A stretch of DNA of 64,000 nucleotides from assembly GCA_052143575.1 (NCBI GenBank), contig JBKQSP010000084.1, positions 32,231 to 96,230 of the forward strand, given 5' to 3'. Below the pieces are notes generated by a model, which made no database searches, was not told the DNA's origin, and saw only the letters and a program-made list of their open reading frames with translations. Position numbers and translations under genes: made by a program. Of this stretch, positions 16,522-25,254 are shown piece after piece; position 1 is the stretch's first letter, and every line of letters begins with the position of its first letter. This stretch comes from JAKACA01 sp052143575 (lineage in GTDB: Bacteria; Actinomycetota; Acidimicrobiia; Acidimicrobiales; Bog-793).

Positions 16522-16534
16522 GGCGCTCGCCTGC

Positions 16535-17200
16535 CTAGAACGCCGGTGGGTCGCTCGCCGGGAACGACTCCCGTCCCGCCTCGTCGACGATGTCGTCGTC
16601 TGTCGGCCCAGCCGGCGCCGCCACGGTGCCCGGGCGTGCGGCCGCCGGCTCTGCTGCGTGCTCGGCGAGCTGCTCCCACTCCTCCACGAGCATCCCGAAG
16701 GCGACGACGTCGAGAAACTCCCCGTTCACCCAGGCCGCCTGCCGCAGGGCGCCCTCTCGAACGAAGCCGAGCCCCCCTGCGACGGCGATCATGGCGCCGT
16801 TGTCGCTCAGGGTCTCGACGCCGACGCGGTGGAGCCCCCGCACCACAAAGGCGTACTCGCACATCGTGCGCAGGACATCGCCGCCGAGCCCACGGCCGCG
16901 AAAAGCCGGCCGCAGCGACATCCCGACGTGAGCGCTCCGGTTGTGCGGATCGATGCCCCAGAGGACGGCTTCGCCGGCGAGGGGCTCGCCGTCGACGAGC
17001 TCGACGACGGAGAAGACAGCGAGGCGGTCGGACGGCTCAGCCAACCGGTAGGGCGCCTCCGGCGAGTCCGGGGAGATCGGGCGCCAGGCACGATCGTCCG
17101 AGCGCGAGCGCGTGAGGACGTCCTCGTAGAGCTCGGCGTGCAGCACGGCGGCATCCGACTCGATGCGCGCCCGCAGCCCGATCTTCCTGCCACGCAACAT
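16535..17200 (-). CDS. GNAT acetyltransferase with a conserved acidic C-terminal tail
   Basis: Protein of 221 residues. Residues 1-175 form a RimJ/RimL-like GNAT domain: GRKIGLRARIESDAAVLHAE, then VGMSLRPAFRGRGLGGDVLR with the acetyl-CoA-binding RGRGLG loop, and HRVGVETLSDNGAMIAVAGG. An Ala/Pro-rich linker leads to a tail ending VDEAGRESFPASDPPAF, a motif familiar from short stand-alone bacterial proteins of unknown role. It lies 13 bases upstream of the glycosyltransferase gene on the same strand, suggesting co-transcription. The acetylated substrate is unknown. Confidence 0.9.
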   Translation of the reverse strand: MLRGRKIGLRARIESDAAVLHAELYEDVLTRSRSDDRAWRPISPDSPEAPYRLAEPSDRLAVFSVVELVDGEPLAGEAVLWGIDPHNRSAHVGMSLRPAFRGRGLGGDVLRTMCEYAFVVRGLHRVGVETLSDNGAMIAVAGGLGFVREGALRQAAWVNGEFLDVVAFGMLVEEWEQLAEHAAEPAAARPGTVAAPAGPTDDDIVDEAGRESFPASDPPAF

Positions 17201-17305
17201 GCGACGTTGTTATCGGACGCGGGCCCTGCGATCAAGCCGCCCCGCCGGCGGGCCCTGCCCGGCACAGGGAGGGCGACGCGCCACCACCGCGCGGTGGTGA
17301 GTGGC

Positions 17306-18088
17306 TCAGCCTCGTCCGCTCACGTACAGCGTCTGCAGAGCCCTCCCCGCCGGACCCGACCCGTCACTCAGCACCGTCTCGGCGATGCCCGTGCCGCTCG
17401 GGTCGATCGTGGTGCGGCTCCCCAGCAGGATCCACTCCCCGATCGGGTCACGCGAGAGAGCCACCACGAGATCCACGTTGATGAAGATCCACTCCGTGGC
17501 GTCAAGGGCAGAGCTGACGCCGCTGCCGGAGTCGGCGGCGAGGACAGCCCGGCAGAACGGTGACATCTCCTCGCCGGCGAGAAGCGGGATCCGCGGCCGC
17601 GACCACACGTCGGCGGGCCCGAGCTTGGCGAGCGAGCCCCGCCCCACCCGCCACTCCATGGCGGCGAGGTAGCCCTCGGGGTTGAAGCCCCCCAGGTCGC
17701 TCGGGGCGAGCTCCTCCCCCATGGCCGGCAGCTCGTAGCGGTGGGCGACATGCGGCGGCTGCGGATCGCCCGCCCGCTCGATGCGCCAACCAGATGCCCT
17801 CACGACCGGCTCACCCCCGGCGCAGGCGACGGCGTCCACGAGGGTGACGCGACGACCCGAGCGGACGACGCCGGCGCTCACCGACAGCTCGCTGACCGGA
17901 ACGGGGCGAAGGATGTCGACGCTCAAGCGGGCAAGGCGCTGAGTTGCCTGCGGCTCGCATCCCTCGATCGCCCGCGCCAAGAGGGCGCTCGGCGGCCCCC
18001 CGTGCTGGTGGCGCCGATCCCAGGGCCCCGATGTCGCCGGCGAGGCCAGGAAGCGCCCGTCGCCGAGATCCTCGAAGAAGGCCCGCAT
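17306..18088 (-). CDS. Acyl-CoA thioesterase-like double hotdog protein
   Basis: Protein of 260 residues resembling the TesB/thioesterase-like superfamily with two hotdog halves. Landmarks are GPWDRRHQHGGPPSALLARA in the first half, RLSVDILRPVPVSELSVSAG, and in the second half EWIFINVDLVVALSRDPIGEW and GTGIAETVLSDGSGPAGRA. Members hydrolyse acyl-CoAs in lipid turnover. The start at 18088 (MRAFFEDLGDG) was chosen over one 16 codons upstream because the extra residues look non-conserved and would run towards the divergent gene. Substrate chain length is not predictable. Confidence 0.85.
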   Translation of the reverse strand: MRAFFEDLGDGRFLASPATSGPWDRRHQHGGPPSALLARAIEGCEPQATQRLARLSVDILRPVPVSELSVSAGVVRSGRRVTLVDAVACAGGEPVVRASGWRIERAGDPQPPHVAHRYELPAMGEELAPSDLGGFNPEGYLAAMEWRVGRGSLAKLGPADVWSRPRIPLLAGEEMSPFCRAVLAADSGSGVSSALDATEWIFINVDLVVALSRDPIGEWILLGSRTTIDPSGTGIAETVLSDGSGPAGRALQTLYVSGRG

Positions 18089-18172
18089 GCGCCGGACCCT
18101 AGCGGTGGCGACCCCGGTCGGGGCCGGCCCCGCCACCGGCTCGCCTCATCGTCGAGCCGTACGATCTGTCCG

Positions 18173-18928
18173 GTGTTCAGCTTGCACGAGCGAGCGGAGT
18201 TGCGTGACGCCTTGCTGTCTGCCGCCCGCCGGGAAGCCCGCATCACCGGTGCCGCCCTGACGGGCTCGGGCGCGCTCGGCGGCGAGGACCGATGGTCGGA
18301 CATCGATCTCGCCTTCGGCGTCGGCGACGGCGTCGACCTCGCCGCCGTCGTCTCGGAGTGGACCGACGCCATGTACGGCCGGCACGGTGCCGTCCACCAC
18401 CTGGACGTGACCGCCGGCGCCACTCTCTATCGCGTCTTCCTGCTCGCCAGCACCCTCCAGGTGGACCTCGCCTTCTCGCCGGCGTCGCACTTCGGTGCCG
18501 TCGCTGCGACGTTCCGCCTCGTCTTCGGCGTCGCCGAGGACCTGCCAGCCGCCGTGTCGCCGAGCGCCGGCGAGCTCATCGGGCTCGGCTGGCTGTATGC
18601 CCTTCACGCCCGCTCGTCCATCGCCCGAGAGCGCCTCTGGCAGGCGGAGTACATGATCAGCGGCCTGCGGGACCACGTCTTCGCCCTTGCCTGTCTCCGT
18701 CACGGCCTGTCGCCGAACCAGGGCCGCGGCATGGACAGCCTCCCCGCCGAGTTGCTCGCCGGCCTCTCGGAGGTACTCGTCGGCTCGCTCGAGGCCGCCC
18801 AGCTGCAGCGGGCGTTCCGGGCCGCCGCCGAGGCGCTCATCGTGGAGGCCGCTCACGTCGACGGCGGGCTCGCCCGCCGCCTGGCCGAACCGCTGCGGGA
18901 GCTGGCGAGCGGCCCCGGCGCCGCCTGA
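18173..18928 (+). CDS. Nucleotidyltransferase-domain protein
   Basis: Protein of 251 residues. The polymerase-beta-type nucleotidyltransferase motif is complete: LTGSGALGGEDRWSDIDLAF gives GS, then DxD for metal binding, with the third acidic residue likely in LQVDLAFSPASHFGA. The C-terminal half is helical with YALHARSSIARERLWQAEY, as in aminoglycoside adenylyltransferase-like and other stand-alone members. It could modify a small molecule or a protein. The GTG at 18173 is assigned because the first helix follows directly. It is divergent from the thioesterase gene. Confidence 0.85.
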   Translation: MFSLHERAELRDALLSAARREARITGAALTGSGALGGEDRWSDIDLAFGVGDGVDLAAVVSEWTDAMYGRHGAVHHLDVTAGATLYRVFLLASTLQVDLAFSPASHFGAVAATFRLVFGVAEDLPAAVSPSAGELIGLGWLYALHARSSIARERLWQAEYMISGLRDHVFALACLRHGLSPNQGRGMDSLPAELLAGLSEVLVGSLEAAQLQRAFRAAAEALIVEAAHVDGGLARRLAEPLRELASGPGAA

Positions 18929-18945
18929 AGCGCTCCCTGCAAGCC

Positions 18946-20052
18946 TCAGAGGGCGGCGGCGGACCGCTCGGCTCGGTCGCGGGCGACCTCGTCATAGGTC
19001 TCGTAGTCGCTGGCGGTATCGTCGGCGAACTCGAACTCGAGGAGGCCGGCGGCTCCCCACTGCTCGCGCAGGTAGCCGTTGTTGGCATCGAGGAGGCCGA
19101 GCTTGCGGACGTTCGGCACGAGCTTGGCGAAGAAGCCGCGCTGGAATCCGACGAACGGGCTCACCTTCATCTTGGAGGCCGCCTCGACGATGAACGGGAC
19201 GACGGCCTCCGCCTTCACGCCCATGCGCTCCCAGATCTCCGGCGTCGTCGAGCGGGCGCGGTTGCGCAGCGTGTTCTCGACGAGGAACTCCTGGCGGTCC
19301 TTCAGCTCGGCCTCGGACAACTCGGCGTAGAACTCCTTCAACGAAAGGACGCCGAAGGCGACATGGCGCGCCTCGTCGGACATGACGTAACGCAGCAGCT
19401 TTCGGAGCAGCGGTTCCGTCGTCCGGCGCAGCATGTCGCCGAAGGCAGCCAGCGCCAGGCTCTCGATGACGATCTGCATGCCGAGGTAGGCGATGTCCCA
19501 GCGGCTGTCCTCGATGAGCGCCATGATCTGGGCCTCGAGGAACGGGCTCATCGGATAGGCGCTCCCGACCTTGTTGTCGAGGTACTTGGCGAAGACCTCG
19601 GTGTGACGAGCCTCGTCCATCGTCTGGGTGGAGGCGTAGTACTTGGCATCGATCCACGGCACCGTCTCGACGATCTTGGCCGCCACCATCATGGCGCCCT
19701 GCTCGCCATGCATGAACTGGCTGATGTTGGCCTTGAACATCTCGATGCCGAGGGCGATGAACTCCGAGCCGGTCCAGGCCGCGATGGGAGAGCCCGGCGC
19801 CCCGGCGGCGGAGCGGATCAACTGCATGCCCGGGCTTGCGAGATCGACGAGGCCCTCGGGGTCCACCTCGGTGCTCCAGTCGAGATCCGTGACGCTGTTC
19901 CACTGCGAAGCCATCGCCTTGTTGTAGAGCGTGACGAGCTGGGGACGCGAGCGCTCGTAGTTCCAGGTGTAGATGCTGTTCGAGTGGTCCTTCACGACCT
20001 TGATGGCCGCTCGTACCTCGTCAGCGGGTGGGAGGGGCATCTCGGCAACCAT
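18946..20052 (-). CDS. Ferritin-like di-iron protein
   Basis: Protein of 368 residues, mostly helical. It has two di-iron ligand motifs, MDEARHTEVFAKYL and MSDEARHVAFGVL, each giving the ExxH pair of ferritin-like/ribonucleotide-reductase-R2-like sites, plus earlier Glu-containing helices (FMHGEQGAMMVAAKI). Members include AurF-type N-oxygenases and other O2-activating enzymes; the substrate here is unknown. It ends 46 bases before the start side of nothing obvious on its own strand: the next minus-strand gene is the WS/DGAT acyltransferase whose stop lies at 20099 upstream of this start, so a link to lipid metabolism is possible but not shown. Confidence 0.87.
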   Translation of the reverse strand: MVAEMPLPPADEVRAAIKVVKDHSNSIYTWNYERSRPQLVTLYNKAMASQWNSVTDLDWSTEVDPEGLVDLASPGMQLIRSAAGAPGSPIAAWTGSEFIALGIEMFKANISQFMHGEQGAMMVAAKIVETVPWIDAKYYASTQTMDEARHTEVFAKYLDNKVGSAYPMSPFLEAQIMALIEDSRWDIAYLGMQIVIESLALAAFGDMLRRTTEPLLRKLLRYVMSDEARHVAFGVLSLKEFYAELSEAELKDRQEFLVENTLRNRARSTTPEIWERMGVKAEAVVPFIVEAASKMKVSPFVGFQRGFFAKLVPNVRKLGLLDANNGYLREQWGAAGLLEFEFADDTASDYETYDEVARDRAERSAAAL

Positions 20053-20098
20053 GGCGTCAAGGATAAGACGTCTGCGAGCCGAGGCGGGGCGCCAGCCG

Positions 20099-21598
20099 TC
20101 AGGAAGCGGCCGCCGTCTTCGAGGTCCTCGGCGGGGCGAGCGTCTTCAAGGCCTGCAGGATCCCATCGGTGAACACCTCGAGGTCCGGGCACCGCTCGGC
20201 GTCGGCGAGGCAGCCGAAGGAGACCTCGCCGTCGTAGGAGAGGATGCCGATGCTGACGTCGAGGTTGCCGGCGAGCGGTACGAGCGGCACGATGCGGCGC
20301 ATGCGGGCACCGAGCACGTAGCGTCCCGCCGGCGGACCGGGGATGTTCGTCACGACGGCGTTGGCGAAGCGCTGGTGGTGGGTGAGATGGGCCACAAGGC
20401 CCACGAGCGCCGTCGGCCAGCGGTTGGACGACCCGAGCACGGCGGCCACGACACCGGCCTGCCCCTGCCGCTTGCGCGCCTTGGTGATGCGATGCACCTC
20501 TTCGAGCTGATCGGACACCTCCGGCAGGCCGGTGGGGAGCGACACGAGAAACGCCGCCACCTGATTGCCCAAGGTCAGATGCCCGGTTGCGCCTCGCGTG
20601 GAGACGGGCACGGCCACCTGGAACCGCCAGCCGGGATCCTCGCCGCGAGACAGCAGCAGGGACCGCACCCCGCTCGTCACCGCCGCCAGGGCGACGTCGT
20701 TCACGGTGCAGCCGGCGGTCTTGGCGACGGCTCGCATCTCCTCGAGCGGCCACTCGACGTGCGAGAGCACGCGATGGCTCCCGACCGGCTCGTTGAGCGG
20801 CGTGTGGGGCGCCACGGTCGTTCGCTGCAGGAGCGAGAGCACGCCCCGTCCGAGCGCCCCCACCTCCTGGGCGAGATCGGCGGCGACCTCGGGGTGACGC
20901 AGGGCGCGGCCGAGCAAGCCGGCCATGCGGAGAGGGGCACCGACCATCGCCAGCGGCAGCCCCAGCTCGTCGAGGGCGCCGCCGGCGAGCAAGAGGGAGC
21001 GATCCGGTGCCGACGCTGCCGAGGCGCCGCCGACGGCACCGGCGGCGGCGCCCGTGGCAGCTGCGGAGGCCAGGCTCTGCACGCGAGGGGTCGGGTCCGT
21101 GACGAGGAGGGCGACGTCGACGCCGGAGACGCCGTCCATCATGACGTGATGCACCTTCTCGATGAGCACGATCGACCCATCGGCATAGCCGTCGACGACC
21201 CAGAGCTCCCAGAGCGGTCTCGAGCGGTCGAGGGTCCGCATCATGAGATGGGTGCAGAGGTCGGCGAGCTGCTGCTCCGAACCGGGGGCCGGCAGCACCG
21301 TCTCAAAGACGTGGTTGGCCACGTCGAACTCCGGGTCGTCCACCCACACGGGGCGCCCGAGGCCGAAGGGGGCCGAGACGGGGCGCTGGCGAAAGCGGGG
21401 GGCGAGCGAGAGGCGGTCGTTGACGAGACGCCGCAACTCGTTGAGACGGACGCGACCGCTGCGGTCGCGCAGCGGCCCTGGGTCGAGGTAGGCGACGGAA
21501 CCGATGTGCATCGGGGTCGTGGGGGTTTCGAGGTCGAGGAAGGCGGCATCGAGCGACGTCATCCTCTGCAGATGGGCGAAGCGGTCGACGGCGTTCAC
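20099..21598 (-). CDS. WS/DGAT acyltransferase (wax ester/triacylglycerol synthase)
   Basis: Protein of 499 residues. The condensation-type catalytic motif HHxxxDG is present as KVHHVMMDGVSG, the N-terminus has the family opening SLDAAFLDLETPTTPMHIGS, and the second-half landmarks are VNDVALAAVTSG and VVTNIPGPPAGRYVLGA. The enzyme esterifies acyl-CoA to diacylglycerol or long-chain alcohols for storage lipid at the membrane surface. The GTG start overlaps the stop of the preceding paralogue (GTGA), so the pair is translationally coupled. An Ala/Gly-rich insert sits mid-protein. Confidence 0.93.
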   Translation of the reverse strand: MNAVDRFAHLQRMTSLDAAFLDLETPTTPMHIGSVAYLDPGPLRDRSGRVRLNELRRLVNDRLSLAPRFRQRPVSAPFGLGRPVWVDDPEFDVANHVFETVLPAPGSEQQLADLCTHLMMRTLDRSRPLWELWVVDGYADGSIVLIEKVHHVMMDGVSGVDVALLVTDPTPRVQSLASAAATGAAAGAVGGASAASAPDRSLLLAGGALDELGLPLAMVGAPLRMAGLLGRALRHPEVAADLAQEVGALGRGVLSLLQRTTVAPHTPLNEPVGSHRVLSHVEWPLEEMRAVAKTAGCTVNDVALAAVTSGVRSLLLSRGEDPGWRFQVAVPVSTRGATGHLTLGNQVAAFLVSLPTGLPEVSDQLEEVHRITKARKRQGQAGVVAAVLGSSNRWPTALVGLVAHLTHHQRFANAVVTNIPGPPAGRYVLGARMRRIVPLVPLAGNLDVSIGILSYDGEVSFGCLADAERCPDLEVFTDGILQALKTLAPPRTSKTAAAS

Positions 21599-23031
21599 GA
21601 CAGGCTCCCGGCCTCGGCGACGCCGCTGCCGGCTCGCTTCGGCGCACCCGCCAGCGTCATGACCTCCTCGAAACCCTCCTCGAGGCACGCCACGAACACC
21701 TCCGTGTCGGGGATGGCGGCGCGATCGATGTTGACGCCGATGCAACAGTGACCGACGTGCGACAGCAGCGCCACGTTGACCGACGCTCCGCTCGGCGGGG
21801 CGAAGGCGTACTGGCGGAGGAGCTCGGCGCCGGCGAGGTAGGCGCGCACGGGCAGGCCGGGCACGTTCGTCGCGATGAAGTCGACGTTCTTCAACATGGA
21901 GCCGAAGACGGCAGTCACCGCTTGTGTGGGCAGCCCGTTGAGGGCGATGGCGAGCGTGTCGGTCAACGACAGGGCCGGCCCGGTGCGCCACTCCCGCACG
22001 AGCCCCGAGATGACCGGCACCATGTCGGCAGGACGGGGCTGCCCGAGCGGTATCTCGAAGCGCACCGGTGTGAAGCGGTTGCCGCCGACGGGGTCCTGTT
22101 CGGAACGGATGCTGATCGGCAGCGTCATGCGCAGGCTCGGGAGGGGAGCGCCGTGAGCCTCGTGGTAGCGCCGCAACCCGGCCACGACGGCCGTGATGAA
22201 GGCGTCGTTCAAGCTGCCGTGGCCGCGCCGGCCGGATTCGCGGAGGCGGGCGAAATCGACATCGAAGGCAGCAAAGGACAACATGATCCCGCGCGAGAGC
22301 ATGATCGGAGAGCACGGTTCGGCGACGGGGGCCACCAAGCGGGCACCCCATCGGGCGGAGTCGGCGGCGGAGAGGGCTGACTCGAGCGGTGTCCGGCTGG
22401 CTTTGAGTGCGGTGGCGGCGAGCCCGAGGGACGTGCTCACGACGCGGCGGCCCGCCTCGGCGACCTGCTCTACGGCGGAAGGGCGACCGCCCGTGCCGTC
22501 TGACGGCTCGTCGACGAGCGAGGAGATGGGGGCGACCTTGCGAGACGGCCTGCTCTCGGTATCGAGCATCTCGAGGGCGAGGCGCATGCCGCCGACGCCG
22601 TCGGTGACGGCGTGGTGGAACTTCTGGATGAGAGCGGCCCCCTCGCCCACGTGGTCCACCACGGTGAACTCCCACAGTGGGCGTGCCCGATCGAACTCCC
22701 CCATTGCCTCGTGGGCGGCGAAGTCGAGGAGGGCGCCGATGCTGGTCGGCCGCGGCAGCTGCACCCGGCGCAGGTGGTAGTCGAGGTCGAAGTCGTCCGC
22801 CCGTTGCCAGCTTGGCGAGCCGAGCCCGAAGGGCGGCTCGACGACGACTTGGCGCAACCGAGGAATGCGTACCGAGGCCTGCAGCATGCGCCGCCGCAAG
22901 CGAGCCCAGTCCGGCGCCCGGTCGAGGATGCTGACTGCAGTCACCGTGGAGCGCAACACCGGGTCGCGCTCGATGCGCCACAGAAGCGATTCGGTCGCCG
23001 ACATCCGCGTGCCTGCACCGGTCGGGGCCAT
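21595..23031 (-). CDS. WS/DGAT acyltransferase paralogue
   Basis: Protein of 478 residues, paralogous to the next gene. The catalytic motif appears as KFHHAVTDGVGGM; other family segments are LWEFTVVDHVGEGAALIQ, LNDAFITAVVAGLRRYH and FIATNVPGLPVRAYLAG. The ATG at 23031 is chosen because a near-perfect AGAAGGAGG ribosome site lies 7 bases before it. Actinobacteria often carry several WS/DGAT copies; two adjacent coupled ones may act on different acceptors or as a heteromer (inference). Confidence 0.92.
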   Translation of the reverse strand: MAPTGAGTRMSATESLLWRIERDPVLRSTVTAVSILDRAPDWARLRRRMLQASVRIPRLRQVVVEPPFGLGSPSWQRADDFDLDYHLRRVQLPRPTSIGALLDFAAHEAMGEFDRARPLWEFTVVDHVGEGAALIQKFHHAVTDGVGGMRLALEMLDTESRPSRKVAPISSLVDEPSDGTGGRPSAVEQVAEAGRRVVSTSLGLAATALKASRTPLESALSAADSARWGARLVAPVAEPCSPIMLSRGIMLSFAAFDVDFARLRESGRRGHGSLNDAFITAVVAGLRRYHEAHGAPLPSLRMTLPISIRSEQDPVGGNRFTPVRFEIPLGQPRPADMVPVISGLVREWRTGPALSLTDTLAIALNGLPTQAVTAVFGSMLKNVDFIATNVPGLPVRAYLAGAELLRQYAFAPPSGASVNVALLSHVGHCCIGVNIDRAAIPDTEVFVACLEEGFEEVMTLAGAPKRAGSGVAEAGSLS

Positions 23032-23148
23032 GGCCGTCCTCCTTCTGTCTCGGGACGTCGTCCGAGGGACGGCTCCCACAGCTCATGGTCCGCTGCCGGC
23101 ACCCCCGGGGGAAGGGCCGAAGGTCACGTCTTGGCGCCGGCGGCCGCC

Positions 23149-24318
23149 TCAGTCCGGCAATATGGGTGGCGAAGGCCCGAGCTGGCGCCCGAGCAGCACG
23201 GCCCGCCTCACCGAGGCGGAGCCGAAGCGATCGCGGACATCGTCGAGCGTACTGTCGAGGGCGCCGGCGCCGCGGGGGTCGAGGGGGAGGGCGAGCTGCA
23301 CCGCACCCTGGTCGTCGAGGTTCGACACGGCGACGCCGACGAGTGTGAGCCCTCGCTCCTCGATCAGGTCGCTCGTCGCACTGAGCAGCGCCCGCGCCGT
23401 CACGAGGATCGTGTCGGTGTGCGCCGTCGCCATCGCAAGGGTGTGCGATCGAGTCGCACGCGAGAAGTCGCCGAACCGCAAGCGCAGCGAAACGGTGCGA
23501 CCGAGCCGGCCGGCTGTTCGCATCCGTCGCGTGACGCGGTCGACGAGCTCGATGAGCACGGCGTCGAGGTCGGCAGCGGAGCGACGGGCACGGCCGAGGG
23601 CGCGCTGCGAGCCGATCGATCGCCGGCGGCGGCCGAGCTGCACAGGTCGTGGGTCGTCGTTGCGGGCGAGGGCGTGCAGGTGGCTGCCCGCCGCCTGGCC
23701 CAGCAGCGACACGAGCGTCGACTCGTTCAGTCGGGCGACCTCACCGACCGTGGAGATCCCGCGGTCGCGCAACTTGCGCGCCGTCACGGCACCGACGCCC
23801 CAGAGCCGCTCGACGGCGAGCGGATGCAGGAAGGCCAGCTCGCCGGCGGGCGGGACGACGAGCACGCCGTCGGGTTTGGCGACGGCGCTCGCCACCTTGG
23901 CGAGGAACTTCGTGCGGGCCACGCCGACGGTGATGGGCAAGCCCACCTGCTCGAGGACGTCGTGGCGCAAGCGCACGGCGATCTGGCTCGGGCTGCCGGA
24001 GACACGCCCGAGGCCGCCGACATCGAGGAACGCCTCGTCGATCGACATCGGCTCCACCAGAGGCGTCGTCTGCTCGAAGACAGCGAACACCGCCGTGCTC
24101 GCCGCCGCGTAGGCCGACATGCGAGGCTCGACGACGACGGCGTGCGGGCAGAGGCGCCGCGCCTGAGCCCCTCCCATTGCCGTCCTCACGCCGAAGGCCC
24201 GCGCCTCGTAGCTGGCGGTCATGACGACGCCGCTCCCGACGATGACGGGCCGCCCCCGCAGCCGCGGGTCGTCCCGCTGCTCGACCGAGGCGAAGAAGGC
24301 ATCGAGGTCGGCATGCAA
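23149..24318 (-). CDS. dinB: DNA polymerase IV (Y-family, DinB)
   Basis: Translesion polymerase of about 389 residues. Palm motifs are LHADLDAFFASVEQR (first catalytic Asp pair) and SIDEAFLDV (second acidic cluster); GVARTKFLAKVASAVAKPDG and the helix-hairpin segment LWGVGAVTARKLRDRGI are typical. Two starts compete: ATG at 24345, which lies inside the LexA box, and TTG at 24318, preceded by AGGAGG at an 8-base spacing. The TTG is preferred because it keeps the operator upstream of the coding region and leaves the family's usual N-terminus. LexA control is consistent with SOS-induced mutagenesis. Confidence 0.9.
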   Translation of the reverse strand: MHADLDAFFASVEQRDDPRLRGRPVIVGSGVVMTASYEARAFGVRTAMGGAQARRLCPHAVVVEPRMSAYAAASTAVFAVFEQTTPLVEPMSIDEAFLDVGGLGRVSGSPSQIAVRLRHDVLEQVGLPITVGVARTKFLAKVASAVAKPDGVLVVPPAGELAFLHPLAVERLWGVGAVTARKLRDRGISTVGEVARLNESTLVSLLGQAAGSHLHALARNDDPRPVQLGRRRRSIGSQRALGRARRSAADLDAVLIELVDRVTRRMRTAGRLGRTVSLRLRFGDFSRATRSHTLAMATAHTDTILVTARALLSATSDLIEERGLTLVGVAVSNLDDQGAVQLALPLDPRGAGALDSTLDDVRDRFGSASVRRAVLLGRQLGPSPPILPD

Positions 24319-24338
24319 GATCGACGCCTCCTGTCTCA

Positions 24339-24352
24339 CGAACATATGTTCG
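24339..24352. promoter_or_regulatory. Perfect LexA (SOS) box at dinB
   Basis: CGAACATATGTTCG is a perfect 14-base palindrome matching the actinobacterial/Firmicute LexA operator CGAAC-N4-GTTCG. It lies 21-34 bases upstream of the preferred dinB start, between dinB and the divergent VOC gene. An ATG within the palindrome would be an alternative dinB start. Confidence 0.85.
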
Positions 24353-24485
24353 CATACCTCGGCGGCCACCGCTGGCCGTCCTACCCGCTGGACCCTCGGA
24401 CACACCGGACCCTCGCACACGAGGGCCCCTCGGACATGCGAGCCGCAGTCGAGCCCGCCGTGCCCGGCAGTGACATGATGCGCCC

Positions 24486-24863
24486 ATGCGCGGATGGCAG
24501 ACGGGTTGGTGGGGCGTGGTGCTGGAAGCACCCGATGGCGTGGCCCTTGCCAATTTCTACGCCGACCTGCTCGGGTGGCCCATCGCCAAGCAGGAGCACG
24601 ATGCAGCCGCCATCGGCGTGCCCGGCACCTCGTCCTATCTCGCCTTCCAAACGTCGCCGGACTACGTGCCGCCCGTCTGGCCGAGCGTGGACGGCCGGCA
24701 GCAGATGATGATGCACATCGACGTCGCCGTCGGCGATCTCGACACTGCCGTCCGCGATGCGGTCGAACTGGGCGCGACCTTGGCCGGCTATCAACCGCAG
24801 GAAGACGTCCGGGTCCTCCTCGATCCTGCGGGCCATCCCTTCTGCCTCTACCTCGACCTCTGA
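24486..24863 (+). CDS. VOC (glyoxalase/bleomycin-resistance fold) protein
   Basis: Protein of 125 residues with two beta-alpha-beta-beta-beta modules of the vicinal oxygen chelate fold: WGVVLEAPDGVALANFYADL in the first and MMMHIDVAVGDLDTAVRDA in the second, ending RVLLDPAGHPFCLYLDL. Possible metal ligands include His and Glu positions at strand ends, but the first His is not obvious. Function could be a lyase, dioxygenase or drug-binding protein; the sequence does not decide. It is divergent from dinB. Confidence 0.85.
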   Translation: MRGWQTGWWGVVLEAPDGVALANFYADLLGWPIAKQEHDAAAIGVPGTSSYLAFQTSPDYVPPVWPSVDGRQQMMMHIDVAVGDLDTAVRDAVELGATLAGYQPQEDVRVLLDPAGHPFCLYLDL

Positions 24864-24899
24864 TCACTGATCGACCCTCGGCCGTTCACACAGCAGCCC

Positions 24900-25115
24900 T
24901 CAGCTCTTCTGGCGCCTGCCTTTCGGAACACGGGCGACGGCACCGATGGCCGGCGCCACGGCCAGCCAGAGCCCGATGGTGACCAGCATGGCGGTGAGGT
25001 AGCTGAACGGGTGGATGCCGACGTCCTTGTCGACGATGCCGGCAAAGATCATCAGCATCCATGCGCTCACGAAGAACAGCGGCCCAGCCGTGATCACTTT
25101 GAAGAAGTCGGTCAA
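24900..25115 (-). CDS. Small two-helix membrane protein, uncharacterised
   Basis: Predicted 71-residue protein with two membrane segments (AGPLFFVSAWMLMIFAGIV and FSYLTAMLVTIGLWLAVAPA) and a basic C-terminus (RVPKGRRQKS). The TTG at 25115 is chosen because AGGAGGAGG sits 8 bases upstream; no ATG is available near it. No function is recognised. It stands alone between a VOC gene and a kinase-like gene. Confidence 0.65.
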   Translation of the reverse strand: MTDFFKVITAGPLFFVSAWMLMIFAGIVDKDVGIHPFSYLTAMLVTIGLWLAVAPAIGAVARVPKGRRQKS

Positions 25116-25179
25116 GACGCGCACCTCCTCCTGGCATCGTACGGGACCGAAGGCGAGCAGCCGGGGGCCGTGCGTCGTC

Positions 25180-25222
25180 GTGCCTCGGCGTCGCCGTGCC
25201 TCGGCGGCGTCGTGCCTCGGCG
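25180..25222. repeat. 16-bp period tandem repeat, three copies
   Basis: GTGCCTCGGCG recurs at 25180, 25196 and 25212, separated by GTC/GCC-rich fillers, in the gap between the small membrane protein and the kinase-like gene. Confidence 0.65.
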
Positions 25223-25254
25223 GCGCCGTTTCCATCGTCGCCCCACTCGTCGGC

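Noticed and set aside
18292..20172. 626-codon plus-strand frame across two genes
   Set aside because: Spans the ends of a nucleotidyltransferase gene in another frame and the antisense of the ferritin-like gene; no coherent protein.
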